Below are positions 16,601 through 23,993 of a stretch of 36,400 nucleotides of DNA, piece after piece. Within the stretch, counting starts at the first letter, position 1. Each line of letters opens with the position of its first letter. Source of the stretch: Thiorhodococcus sp. (GTDB taxonomy: Bacteria > Pseudomonadota > Gammaproteobacteria > Chromatiales > Chromatiaceae). Where the stretch lies: positions 1 through 36,400 of the forward strand of contig JARIBS010000062.1 of NCBI GenBank assembly GCA_029257385.1, written 5' to 3'. Under the pieces are notes generated by a model. It did not search any database and was not told the DNA's origin. It saw nothing but the letters and a program-made list of their open reading frames with translations. The translations under genes and the position numbers were made by a program.

Positions 16601-18502
16601 GCCGTCACCGGCCTGCTCGGCGGGGAGCGGCTCGTCCTCGAAGACCACGAGCAGCGATGCCTCGTGCTCGTGGTCTTCGTCGACTGGCGTGACATGGATC
16701 CGCACCCGCTGCCAGGCGCTCCCACGACGCATGCGCGCGCCCCTGACGCTTGCCGTGGCGCCCTGCTCGATGGCTTGGCGCAGGGCCGCGCGAACCTTGC
16801 CGCGCAGTTCCTCGGCAACCAGGCACAGCAGGTCATCGGTGGGATCGCCGGCGCTTGGTCCCAGGTAATCGCGCACCGCACCATGGAAGCAGAGCACGCG
16901 GTTGTGGCGATCGACCAGAACGGCGGCCGGGGTGAAGTGCCGCAGCAAGGCGTTCTGCATCGTGGGACCATACCCTCTCGCCAGTCTCCGCCGGTCATTG
17001 GCGCCGGAGCGTTGCTCTAGGGTTTGGTGTCGGACGGTGCGCATCGGGATAGGCAAGGCGCGCGTTCTCACCCCACCGCTGCGCCGGTAAATGCGCCACT
17101 TCTCTGACACGGGCGTAAAGAGATCTTGCCGCTGACCGACCGACTCGGACGTGCTGAGGAATAGATAGCCCCCCTCGCGCAGCGCAAAATCAAACACCGA
17201 CAGGATGCGCTGCTGGTATTTCGCCTCGATGTAGATCAACAGATGGCGACAACTGATGAGATCGATGTTGGAGAACGGCGGATCGCGGATCAGGTTCTGC
17301 GAGGCGACGACCACATGCTCGCGCAAGCACTTCTTGACCTGAAAGTACGCCCCCTCGCGATCAAAAAAGCGCGCGATGCGCTCCGGGTCGAGTCCCGTCA
17401 TCAGGTTAGCCGTATAGATACCCGCGCGCGCGGTCCTCAGGGCGTCTGTGTCCACGTCTGTGGCGAACACGATCAGATTCGGCTCGCGCCCGGCCGCCTC
17501 CATCGACTCCAGCAACAGCATGGCGATGCTGTAGGCCTCCTCGCCAGTGGCGCAGCCAGGCACCCAGACGCGCAGCGGCTGCTCGGACGGGCACCGGCGC
17601 AGCAGCTCGGGCACGACCTCTTTAGCCAGCAGATTCCAGGCTTCGGGATCGCGAAAGAAGGCCGTGACGCTGATCAGCAGATCCTTGGTCAATGCGCGCA
17701 ACTCCTCATCGTCGCTGCACAAACGGCGGTGATAGTCTGGTATTTTCGTCTCATGGACAAGGCCCATGCGTCTGCGGATGCGCCGCCCAAGCGTTGCGCG
17801 TTTGTACCACTGGAAATCCTGGCCAAGACGCGCCTCAATCAGCTCTAGGATATTGTCGACGACGCGCCGGTCCTGGCCGCTCACCCAGACGTCCGGGCCG
17901 TCGTTGCGCAGATGTCGGATATAGCTTGCGAGCACTTCGGCCATCTCCGCGGGCGGGAACACATAGTCGACATGTCCAGTGGCGATGGCGCTGAGCGGCA
18001 TGCCATCGTAGCCGGCGCTCGCCGGTTGCTGGGCCATCAGCATGCCGCCGTGGGCCTTGATCATCGCCACGCCTGCGGCACCGTCGCTGCCCGTGCCCGA
18101 GAGCACGATCCCGATCGCCTGCGTGTGGCGATCCTCGGCGAGCGAGACGAAGAATTCATCGATCGGCATACGCTGACCGCGACGCGCGCTTGGTGCCTGC
18201 AGACGCAGCACTCCATCGACGATGCGCAGCGCGGCGTTGGGCGGAATCACATGCAGCCGGTTCGGCTCGATGCGCATCCCGTCTTCGATACGCACGACCG
18301 GCATCTGCGTGGATTTGCCGATCAGTTCCGCCATCACGCTATCGTGGGTTGGATCCAAATGCTGCACCAGCACGAAACCGACCCCGAGATCCACCGGCAT
18401 CGGCTCAAACAGGCTGCGCACCGCCTCCAGCCCGCCGGCCGAGGCGCCAATGCCAACAATGGGGAACGCCGTCTGAGTCGGCGGGGAGGAGCGATCGGGC
18501 AT
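13652..18502 (-). CDS. Giant CheB-CheR-PAS-histidine kinase-receiver hybrid protein
   Basis: The 1616-residue product contains, in order, the domains below. (1) CheB methylesterase (about 10-195) with the Ser site GIGASAGG, His in VLVQHLDP and Asp in GTGSDGAAG. (2) CheR methyltransferase (about 210-480) with the SAM site VPGCATGEEAYSIA. (3) A PAS-like region. (4) A long coiled coil (about 640-740) of NEEL/NSEL heptads. (5) Several PAS domains to about 1240. (6) HisKA with FLSMLGHELRNPLAP. (7) HATPase with N box HNAVKYT, DNGQG and GGLGLGL. (8) A C-terminal receiver with LVVDDNPELL and LMLLDIGLPD. No transmembrane segment is evident, so it is cytoplasmic. ATG 18502 has GAGGCG six bases upstream; a TTG at 18520 overlapping the stop of the DUF502 gene is an alternative. 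The role is likely multi-input sensing linked to receptor-type methylation chemistry. Confidence 0.92.
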   Translation of the reverse strand: MPDRSSPPTQTAFPIVGIGASAGGLEAVRSLFEPMPVDLGVGFVLVQHLDPTHDSVMAELIGKSTQMPVVRIEDGMRIEPNRLHVIPPNAALRIVDGVLRLQAPSARRGQRMPIDEFFVSLAEDRHTQAIGIVLSGTGSDGAAGVAMIKAHGGMLMAQQPASAGYDGMPLSAIATGHVDYVFPPAEMAEVLASYIRHLRNDGPDVWVSGQDRRVVDNILELIEARLGQDFQWYKRATLGRRIRRRMGLVHETKIPDYHRRLCSDDEELRALTKDLLISVTAFFRDPEAWNLLAKEVVPELLRRCPSEQPLRVWVPGCATGEEAYSIAMLLLESMEAAGREPNLIVFATDVDTDALRTARAGIYTANLMTGLDPERIARFFDREGAYFQVKKCLREHVVVASQNLIRDPPFSNIDLISCRHLLIYIEAKYQQRILSVFDFALREGGYLFLSTSESVGQRQDLFTPVSEKWRIYRRSGGVRTRALPIPMRTVRHQTLEQRSGANDRRRLARGYGPTMQNALLRHFTPAAVLVDRHNRVLCFHGAVRDYLGPSAGDPTDDLLCLVAEELRGKVRAALRQAIEQGATASVRGARMRRGSAWQRVRIHVTPVDEDHEHEASLLVVFEDEPLPAEQAGDGEHADLATLASLEEELRSTREELQTTIEQMDISSENLQASNEEAMSMNEELQSTNEELETSKEELQSLNEELVALNSELVALNSELAEKLSELQEINDDLRNLLTSSDVATLFLDQRLNLRRCTPAARALFKLGPSDIGRAMPAVTHCIGDPDLLKDAARILVGAQVCVCEVQGADGQWYQRRMLPYTTDKAPVMGVVITFTEITDLKRAQLTSADSLRTLRRLTDAMPALIARVDRDLRYTFNNAAYEHWFGMDREQIRGQRADELAGSDVIDLVRTHVEQALAGTDTQFEAWMPFQGVGVRYCHVEYIPDKRANGEVTGFFTLVSDITERRRNEESIERLNAENRARVAEMRALFDTAPIGIYVGRDIDCVDMEMNQAGAEILRLPRASNPSLSGPASGGLSFRIFHEGRELSAEELPMQVAARTGELVRHFEEDILFEDGEVKHLVAAAAPLRDDAGKVYGCVGVLADMTAAKRSERQHLETLERLELHMDNSPVASLEWGADTGIKRWSPAAQRVFGWREEEVIQRSLHDLELFSEEQAEQAANMIGDLLSRRLDHNRCLHRNRTKSGEIIWCEWHNSALRDGDGRLVSVLSLAMDVTEQQQLEASLRRQTARLAEADRRKNEFLSMLGHELRNPLAPVRNALDLLSLGGYDPTTRDWAYTVIDRQTRHLERLVHDLLDVARITRGVIELRLETHDLGELVREAFDALEHRIRARGHEVALELPSKAVLVQGDATRLVQVLTNVLHNAVKYTDEGGYLRVALTACADVALVVIEDNGQGIEPEIIPGLFDAFTQGPRSLARSEGGLGLGLMLVQNIIGLHGGQVDIHSAGPGLGTRVTLTLPLHVASETDMPADLAADLTPTPPPCKRVLVVDDNPELLDAISRLLGMLGHQVSTAATGHEALEQVRASPPELMLLDIGLPDIDGIEVARRLAELPQRQTLKLIAVSGYGPSALGKELSLFDEHLLKPLGLEDLKRLLA

Positions 18503-18516
18503 AGCAGGCGCCTCAG

Positions 18517-19116
18517 TCAAGGTGCGCGGCGCGAGCGCTTGCGCTCGCCCAGTGCGCCGCCAGTGAGCACCGCGCGCATAGCCTGCTCGGCATCGGTATC
18601 AAGCGGCATGATTCGATCGCGATCGAGGTAGAGCGTAAAACCGCCCAATTGGTAGCTCATCGGCAGATAGACCGCGACCTGCTCGGATTCGGACTCCACA
18701 CCGGGCAAGCGTGCGCGCTCCTGCATCACGAACCCAACCATCCGTAAACCTTCGATGTCGATGGCCACGGGTCGGCCAATCTCTCCATCGCCATTGGAGG
18801 TGAAGAACTTCGATACATCTTTAAGCCCCTGAAAGATGGTTTTCACGAGCGGAATACGATCGAGGATATTTTCGGCGATCTTGAGCAGCCAGCGCACCAG
18901 AAACAGGTTGGCGAGCAGCCCGGCGGCCAGGGTGAGTAGCGCCCCCGCGACCAGCCCCATGCCGGGCACATACCAGCCATCAGGGATCAGCACCCGCAGC
19001 AGCCCGCCCATGTAAGTCTCTACCGAGCGTCCCAGCCAAACCAGAAATAGGAGGGTGATGAACAAGGGCGCAAGGAGTGCGATGCCCTGCAGGAACCAGG
19101 TTCTGAGCCGACTCAT
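18517..19116 (-). CDS. DUF502 family membrane protein
   Basis: The 199-residue protein has two strong membrane segments near the N-terminus: GIALLAPLFITLLFLVWLG, and GLVAGALLTLAAGLLANLFL. These are followed by the family blocks IPLVKTIFQGLKDVSKFF, PVAIDIEGLRMVGFVM and VYLPMSYQLGGFTLYLDRDRI. The upstream frame extension to 19260 lacks family similarity, so the start is placed at ATG 19116. The function of DUF502 proteins is unknown. Here the gene sits directly before the hybrid kinase gene with overlapping or near-overlapping ends, implying one operon. It could anchor the soluble kinase to the membrane or pass a membrane signal to it. Confidence 0.85.
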   Translation of the reverse strand: MSRLRTWFLQGIALLAPLFITLLFLVWLGRSVETYMGGLLRVLIPDGWYVPGMGLVAGALLTLAAGLLANLFLVRWLLKIAENILDRIPLVKTIFQGLKDVSKFFTSNGDGEIGRPVAIDIEGLRMVGFVMQERARLPGVESESEQVAVYLPMSYQLGGFTLYLDRDRIMPLDTDAEQAMRAVLTGGALGERKRSRRAP

Positions 19117-19208
19117 CAAGTCTTTCAAAATGTTGCTCCCCAATTTAAGGATAAGACGACTCGGTCGAGTGAGAATTGCGATGACAACCGATGGCCGCGC
19201 TGCCCATA

Positions 19209-19224
19209 AGCACGGCTTGCGCCA
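19209..19224 (-). promoter_or_regulatory. Predicted sigma-54 promoter of the DUF502/hybrid kinase operon
   Basis: On the minus strand the site reads TGGCGCAAGCCGTGCT, with GG-N10-GC spacing and a good TGGC half; the -12 half is GTGCT instead of TTGCT. The expected start is near 19198, about 80 bases before ATG 19116. An inverted repeat matching those before the NtrC-type gene is centred 129 bp upstream. Confidence 0.5.
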
Positions 19225-19344
19225 GGACTCTCGCGCCCGCTGATTGGCACCCGCGCACACCTTGACAGAGCATTTGCAGGCACCATGAAACGGGGTGATC
19301 GCATCGCCGACGGCCGATGTGAAACGCCCTCCGATGCCGTCAAA

Positions 19345-19379
19345 GGTTTATTTGAACCACCTTAAGGTGCAGTTGCACC
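19345..19379. promoter_or_regulatory. Cluster of three stacked palindromes in the DUF502 / PRC-barrel divergent region
   Basis: GGTTTATTTGAACC (19345-19358) differs by one base from the operator at 13599. It shares its last C with CACCTTAAGGTG (19358-19369), a perfect 12-bp palindrome. That in turn overlaps GGTGCA-GT-TGCACC (19366-19379). The rest of the 402-bp divergent gap (19117-19518) holds the sigma-54-type site and no gene I can support. Confidence 0.6.
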
Positions 19380-19518
19380 AAGGCTTATGCCTCGGCAGTG
19401 GCGCCGTGTGTCGCTTGCGAAAACGCCAAAGGCATTGCATTGTAGCCAGGACAAGCATCCATTGCGCCTGTCCAGGACGCTCATGCCCAATTCAATCCAG
19501 TGGAGGTACCCCATCACA

Positions 19519-20265
19519 ATGACCGATAGCTATCTCTCCGCCGAGCGGCTTCTCGGCTGCAAGCTGCGAACGCTCGACGCAGCCAATGCCGGACTCAGAG
19601 ATCTGATTCTGGATACTGAACAATGGCAGGTGCGTTTTCTCGCCGCCGAGGCCGATGCCTGGGCGCCGGATCGCGACGTACTCATCACACCACGGTCGGT
19701 GGCTGGGGTCGACGAGACGCGCCGCGAACTGGAGCTGGACCTGGACGCCAAGACCCTCCGTGCAAGCCCACTCGTGGCCCCTGGCGACGGACTCAGTGGA
19801 CTCGATAATGAAGGCTGGCTACCGCCGGCTTGGGAGCAAACCTGGCGCGCCGAGATCGATCCAGAACAGATGGTGGACGCCCCGCCAGCGCCGGTGGATG
19901 ACACCGCCGCCGAGATTGCTTTGGAGCTTGGCAGCGAGCCTGACCTCTTCGCAGAGCGCTGGGTCCGCTTCAATACGCTGCGCCGCTTTTTCGCGGAAAC
20001 CTCCGACGGTGTGCGGATGCGCATCATCGACCTGCTGATCGACGATACCGACTGGGGACTAGCCTATCTGGAGCTGAACCTCCCGTCCGAGGACACTGAA
20101 CAGGCACTCCCCTGCCTGATGTCGCGACGCTGTATCGATTGGCTCGATCGGGAAACCGAGACTTTACACCTGAAAGTCAGTCGGCAGGCACTCTACGATG
20201 CGGCTCAGCGAGCCGACCCGCGCGGCGGCGACGGCGAGCTGCGCATGCTTGAGGATTGCGGCTAG
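19519..20265 (+). CDS. PRC-barrel-like protein
   Basis: The 248-residue product begins TDSYLSAERLLGCKLRTLDAANAGLRDLILDTEQWQVRFL, which has the strand pattern of a PRC-barrel. A second similar unit appears at about 165-200 (TSDGVRMRIIDLLIDDTDWGLAYLEL). Each ends in a short helix-rich part containing SRQAL or PRSVAG-like segments. PRC-barrels bind RNA or partner proteins in ribosome assembly, photosynthetic reaction centres and stress responses; the substrate here is unknown. The start ATG has TGGAGGT 11 bases upstream; the upstream extension to 19387 is not protein-like. The HPF-like gene follows after 108 bp in the same direction, a probable operon. Its promoter region is shared with the DUF502 gene. 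Confidence 0.7.
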   Translation: MTDSYLSAERLLGCKLRTLDAANAGLRDLILDTEQWQVRFLAAEADAWAPDRDVLITPRSVAGVDETRRELELDLDAKTLRASPLVAPGDGLSGLDNEGWLPPAWEQTWRAEIDPEQMVDAPPAPVDDTAAEIALELGSEPDLFAERWVRFNTLRRFFAETSDGVRMRIIDLLIDDTDWGLAYLELNLPSEDTEQALPCLMSRRCIDWLDRETETLHLKVSRQALYDAAQRADPRGGDGELRMLEDCG

Positions 20266-20373
20266 GGAACAGCCGCTAGCGATTGAGCCGATTGCGTTCA
20301 TCGCTAGTGCCGTTTCCAACCATTCATCGCGCCAGACGACTGAGGTCTGCGCTATACGCTTGATGAGGATACG

Positions 20374-20787
20374 ATGCAAACACCACTCGAAATCAATTTT
20401 CACGACGTCCCACGCTCTCAATGGAGCGCCGACCTGATTGAAGAGCGAGCCGCCAAGCTCGAGCGGTTCGCCGACGACATTATCAGTTGTCTGGTAATCG
20501 TCTCGCAGCCCGCCCGCAACAGGCAAAAGGGCAACCCCCACCGCGTCAGCATCGAGGTGCGCCTGCCACGCAACCGCCACCTCATGGTGGTCGAGGAGCC
20601 CAAAGATCACGACGACAGCGACGCACAGCTACGCTCGGTGATTCAGGCCGCTTTCTCCACCATGGAGCGCCGGCTCAAGAACGTCGGGGAGCCACAGCGG
20701 CGCGGCACTGTGAGGCCGATGCCTGAGGAGCCGCAAGCGGATGCCGAGGCACGCGATCCCGACGACGAAACCGGTCAACCGCTTTAA
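20374..20787 (+). CDS. HPF/RaiA-like ribosome hibernation factor (sigma-54 modulation family)
   Basis: The 137-residue protein carries the short HPF domain in its first 105 residues: LEINFHDVPRSQ, EERAAKLERFADDIISCLVIV, RVSIEVRLPRNRHLMV and a C-terminal helix AFSTMERRLKNV. An acidic, disordered tail (PMPEEPQADAEARDPDDE) follows. Members bind the 30S decoding centre in stationary phase. The basic residues in the first strands are fewer than in classical HPF, so it may be a divergent subfamily. GAGG lies six bases before ATG. It is probably co-transcribed with the PRC-barrel-like gene. Confidence 0.8.
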   Translation: MQTPLEINFHDVPRSQWSADLIEERAAKLERFADDIISCLVIVSQPARNRQKGNPHRVSIEVRLPRNRHLMVVEEPKDHDDSDAQLRSVIQAAFSTMERRLKNVGEPQRRGTVRPMPEEPQADAEARDPDDETGQPL

Positions 20788-20818
20788 CAGAAAGAACGCC
20801 GCGCGTGGCTCGCTCGTG

Positions 20819-21520
20819 TCACTGCTTTCGCGTATTCACCGCTAGTGGCAGCTCGAAGCTGGCGCTATTGTGCGTGAGAGTCAGCGTACCGCCGCTGTCA
20901 CGCGCCGCGCGCTCTGCGGCCAGCGCCATCAGTTGCAGGTCGGCACGCGCGGTGGCGACCTGCGCCGCCGCTGCGTTACTGCTCAAACGCACGTTGAGCC
21001 AGGCACCGGTGCGCTGGCAGTGAAGGACCGGCGCGCTGGCGCGAGTCACGGCATATCCAGGGCCGATGCCGATCAGGCGTAGCGCATGGACCAGCGCGGC
21101 CTCAAAGCTGTCAGGTTCCAACATCACAAAGCTCGGCTCGACTATGCTGGCGCTGGCGATCCGTCCACCGAATGCCTGTATGACGCCTGCGGCCATGGCC
21201 TGGGCGTCGAGACATCGCAGAGGGCCGTCGCCGAAGCGGGTCGAACGTACCGTATCGGTGAGACTGGCCGATAAGTCCGACACCGAACCCAAGAGATGTC
21301 CCAGACGGTCGGCGCTGGAGCGATCGTCGAGCAAATCTATCTGCAACGTCTCCGCAATCAGTTTGATCACGCTCAGGGGCGTGCGCAGCGTGTGGGCTTG
21401 TTGGCGCACCTGCTCAGCGAGCAGCGAACGCAGCTCAAGGCTGGCGAGGCGGTCACGCTCCACTTCGAGTGGTGTCGGCGGAGGCGTTAACGATGACTGT
21501 GCTGAAGACATAACGGTCAT
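20819..21520 (-). CDS. Degenerate histidine kinase-like protein (DHp domain, defective ATPase domain)
   Basis: The 233-residue protein has an H-box QQAHTLRTPLSVIKL with the phospho-acceptor histidine kept. The C-terminal domain follows the kinase ATPase outline, but the N-box asparagines are missing (EAALVHALRLIG), there is no DxGxG motif, and the G2 segment has become DLQLMALAAERAARDSGG. It should not bind ATP normally, so it may be a phosphotransfer or scaffold protein. ATG 21520 has AAGGG only three bases upstream, while ATG 21511 would give a spacing of 12; the choice is uncertain. It is convergent with the HPF-like gene. Confidence 0.75.
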   Translation of the reverse strand: MTVMSSAQSSLTPPPTPLEVERDRLASLELRSLLAEQVRQQAHTLRTPLSVIKLIAETLQIDLLDDRSSADRLGHLLGSVSDLSASLTDTVRSTRFGDGPLRCLDAQAMAAGVIQAFGGRIASASIVEPSFVMLEPDSFEAALVHALRLIGIGPGYAVTRASAPVLHCQRTGAWLNVRLSSNAAAAQVATARADLQLMALAAERAARDSGGTLTLTHNSASFELPLAVNTRKQ

Positions 21521-22058
21521 TTGCCCTTGAGTGCATCTGAGGCTGCCTGCAACTAGGTTTGCCCGTAGAGTATTCAATCCCTGCACCTGATGGTATCCGA
21601 GCGAAGTTGTGCATGAACCCGTGCAGAATCGTTTTTGCTGCACACTGCTCGAAAATCGTTATGGCAGCCGACTTCTCCAGGGAGTTAGTTTGCGATAAAG
21701 CAAGGCGCGGGCCAATGTCCGGCATCCTCATCGGGTTCGCGATCATTGAGCGCCGCAGTCACTGAGATCGGCTCAAAGCACCCGCTAGCGGGCACATACA
21801 ACCGCTAAAGTGCCGAGCCGCTGGAGTGTGCAGCCTTGGTATTGGATGTGCGGCGGCGCTGCAGATTGAGCGCTGGAAGCCGCGCAGGGCCTTGGTATAC
21901 GACATAGCGCACGGCGCCTGGCACGAATCGCGCATGCCTAATAATGGAGCCAACCCCTGGAAACAATTCTTCTTCGGGTGTTGGCGCGCCAGTTGTCGCA
22001 AGCACATGGACCGATGCGACAGGACCACTCACTTCATCTAGCACGGGAGAAAGACCTG
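21521..22058. other. 538-bp region without a supported gene
   Basis: Short open frames exist on both strands, but none has a convincing start or protein-like composition. It contains the perfect palindrome CCCGCTAGCGGG (21781-21792) and a sigma-54-like site at 21919-21934. It probably holds the promoter regions of the flanking divergent genes and possibly a small RNA. Confidence 0.5.
21919..21934 (+). promoter_or_regulatory. Possible sigma-54 promoter of the secreted-protein gene
   Basis: TGGCACGAATCGCGCA has a perfect TGGCACG -24 half and correct GG-N10-GC spacing, but its -12 half is GCGCA rather than TTGCA. It would start transcription near 21945, about 115 bases before the ATG at 22059. 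No copy of the 13599-type operator is seen upstream. Confidence 0.3.
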
Positions 22059-22643
22059 ATGAATCTTCGACAGAACGCTCATCGCAGTGCGCTCGCGATC
22101 TTCACAGCGGCATTGTTCTCGCTGACGACCTCGGCAATGGCCGCAGACGAAGGTGCCGTGCCGCAGGCGCAGACACAAAACGGCATCACCTACGTCACCG
22201 GCGGTATTGGCGAGCCAGAAACCACGGCGATGCGATCGGCCGCGAGCAAATATCCCATTATGATGACCTTTGCCAGAGACAACGGCTCTTTTGTCACCTC
22301 GGTCAATGTGTCGATCACCGACCAACAAGGCACGTCAGTCTTGGAATTGGTCTCGGAACCGATTCTGCTCGTCGATCTACCCAAGGGAACCTATAAGGTT
22401 CAGGCGAGCGTTGCCGACTCCGTGCAGTCCAGAACCGTGAATGTCAGCGGGCAGACTCAGCGCCTGGGATTTAGTTGGCCATCGGATGTCGTGCAAGAAC
22501 AGCCCACGCCCGTGAGCCTTGAGCCCACGCCGGCACCGCTCGCTCCGCCGACGCCCGCCCCTGACAGATACGTACCAGTCACGCCTGCTCCCGACCCGGA
22601 CGGAGTCTGGGGCAAGGATTCCACGAGCCCGTTTCTTGAGTGA
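22059..22643 (+). CDS. Secreted hypothetical protein with proline-rich tail
   Basis: The 194-residue product has a clear signal peptide (RQNAHRSALAIFTAALFSL, cleavage near AMA-ADE). A compact domain at about 40-145 follows (GITYVTGGIGEPE, then strands ending QTQRLGFSWPSD), probably an immunoglobulin-like beta sandwich or carboxypeptidase-regulatory-type fold. The tail after 148 is a low-complexity PTP/APAP stretch. GGGAGAAAG lies just before the ATG and decides this start over the upstream in-frame codon. The family is not recognised. It is convergent with cobL. Confidence 0.75.
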   Translation: MNLRQNAHRSALAIFTAALFSLTTSAMAADEGAVPQAQTQNGITYVTGGIGEPETTAMRSAASKYPIMMTFARDNGSFVTSVNVSITDQQGTSVLELVSEPILLVDLPKGTYKVQASVADSVQSRTVNVSGQTQRLGFSWPSDVVQEQPTPVSLEPTPAPLAPPTPAPDRYVPVTPAPDPDGVWGKDSTSPFLE

Positions 22644-22754
22644 TGTATAGCCGTTGCATGTGGATTTGTCGGCTTTGGGCACGTCCCTCGTACACCGGAG
22701 CAAAACATCCACGTGTGACGGGTATATCACCGAGGTTGGTCGCTGCGCCGCCGC

Positions 22755-23993
22755 TCAGGTCGGCTGCCGTGGCTTATCGGCGGTGAGGATGGTCACCGGC
22801 ATCGCGCTACGCCAGCCGTCAAAACGGCCCAACGGTGCAGCATGAGCGATCGAGAGCCGGGTCAACTCCCCACCGATGCGCTCGCGCAGAGTGACCAGCG
22901 CGGCCTCGCTCTGCACCGTCACCGCGTTGGCCACCAGCCGCCCTCCGGGCTTGAGTGCGCGCCAGCACTGCTCGGCGACGCCCGCGACGGTGAGACCGCC
23001 CCCGATAAAGACAGCGTCGGGCGTCTCCAGCCCGTCCAGCGCCTGCGGCGCGCGCCCGGCGATCAGTGTCAGATCGGGTACGCCGAGAAGGTCGCGATTG
23101 CGTTCGATGAGCGCACATCTGGAGGCATCCGCCTCAATCGCGATGGCCCGACAAGTGTCATCGGCACGCATCCATTCAATACCGATAGAGCCGCAGCCGG
23201 CACCGACGTCCCAGAGGAGCTGTCCCGGCAGCGGCGCCAGCCGGGCCAGGGTCGCTGCGCGCACATCGCGCTTGGTCAACTGTCCGTCATGCGCGTAGGC
23301 ATCGTCGGGCAACCCACCACGGCGTGACAGCAACGCTGCGCTGGCCCCGGCGCGGCATTCCACCGCGATCAAGTTGAGTGCGGCGCACCGCGCGTGCGGC
23401 CAGTCGCCTGCCTGGGCGTCGCGGCGCTGCTCGGCGGGTCCGCCGAGGTGCTCGAAGACGCTCAACTGACTGTCGCCATAGCCGCGCGCGGTCAAGAGCG
23501 CGGCCAGGCGTCCAGGCGTTTGGCCATCCGCCGCAAGCACCAGCAGACGAACACCGGGGGCGAGATGGAGATGGATGCGCTCCAGCGGCCGTCCATGGGC
23601 CGGCAGAGCGCGTACATCCTGCAACGCCCAGCCCATTCGCGCGGCGGCCAGCGACAGCGAAGACGGCGCCGGCAGGACGCGCATCTCATCGGGCGGGAGA
23701 CGCGCGGCGAGACTGCCGCCGATACCGAAGAACATCGGATCTCCGCTCGCCAGGACGCAGACCGGGCTGGCGCGCAGCGCAAGCACTTGGGCATAGGCCG
23801 CCTCGAAGGGACTCGGCCACGTATGGCGCGTCTGGCCAGGTTGCTCGGGAATCAGCTCCAGATGACGCTCGCCGCCAAAGAGCGTATGGGCCTCAGTGAT
23901 GGCGCGCCGCGCCGCCTCTGAGAGTCCCGCGAGACCATCCTCGCCGATGCCTGCGATGGTCAGCCAAGGCGCCAAGTCGCCGTCAGCCCTCAA
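22755..23993 (-). CDS. cobL: Precorrin-6Y C5,15-methyltransferase (decarboxylating), CobL (CbiE-CbiT fusion)
   Basis: The 412-residue fusion has an N-terminal CbiE tetrapyrrole methylase (about 10-205: [44 protein letters not shown]). The C-terminal CbiT methyltransferase (about 220-405) shows [14 protein letters not shown], the SAM loop [14 protein letters not shown] and DAVFIGGG. It methylates C5 and C15 and decarboxylates the acetate at C12 in cobalamin synthesis. The start is a TTG inside the last codons of aceK (11-bp overlap), as no suitable ATG exists. No other cobalamin gene or cobalamin riboswitch is visible nearby, so it is an isolated cob gene in the aceK transcript. Confidence 0.9.
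   Translation of the reverse strand: MRADGDLAPWLTIAGIGEDGLAGLSEAARRAITEAHTLFGGERHLELIPEQPGQTRHTWPSPFEAAYAQVLALRASPVCVLASGDPMFFGIGGSLAARLPPDEMRVLPAPSSLSLAAARMGWALQDVRALPAHGRPLERIHLHLAPGVRLLVLAADGQTPGRLAALLTARGYGDSQLSVFEHLGGPAEQRRDAQAGDWPHARCAALNLIAVECRAGASAALLSRRGGLPDDAYAHDGQLTKRDVRAATLARLAPLPGQLLWDVGAGCGSIGIEWMRADDTCRAIAIEADASRCALIERNRDLLGVPDLTLIAGRAPQALDGLETPDAVFIGGGLTVAGVAEQCWRALKPGGRLVANAVTVQSEAALVTLRERIGGELTRLSIAHAAPLGRFDGWRSAMPVTILTADKPRQPT

Noticed and set aside
21559..21765. 68-residue plus-strand open frame
   Set aside because: No ribosome-binding site and no protein-like pattern.
22644..22754. Possible cobalamin riboswitch near cobL
   Set aside because: The stretch is downstream of cobL, is only 111 bp, and I see no B12-box-like sequence; upstream of cobL is aceK coding sequence.
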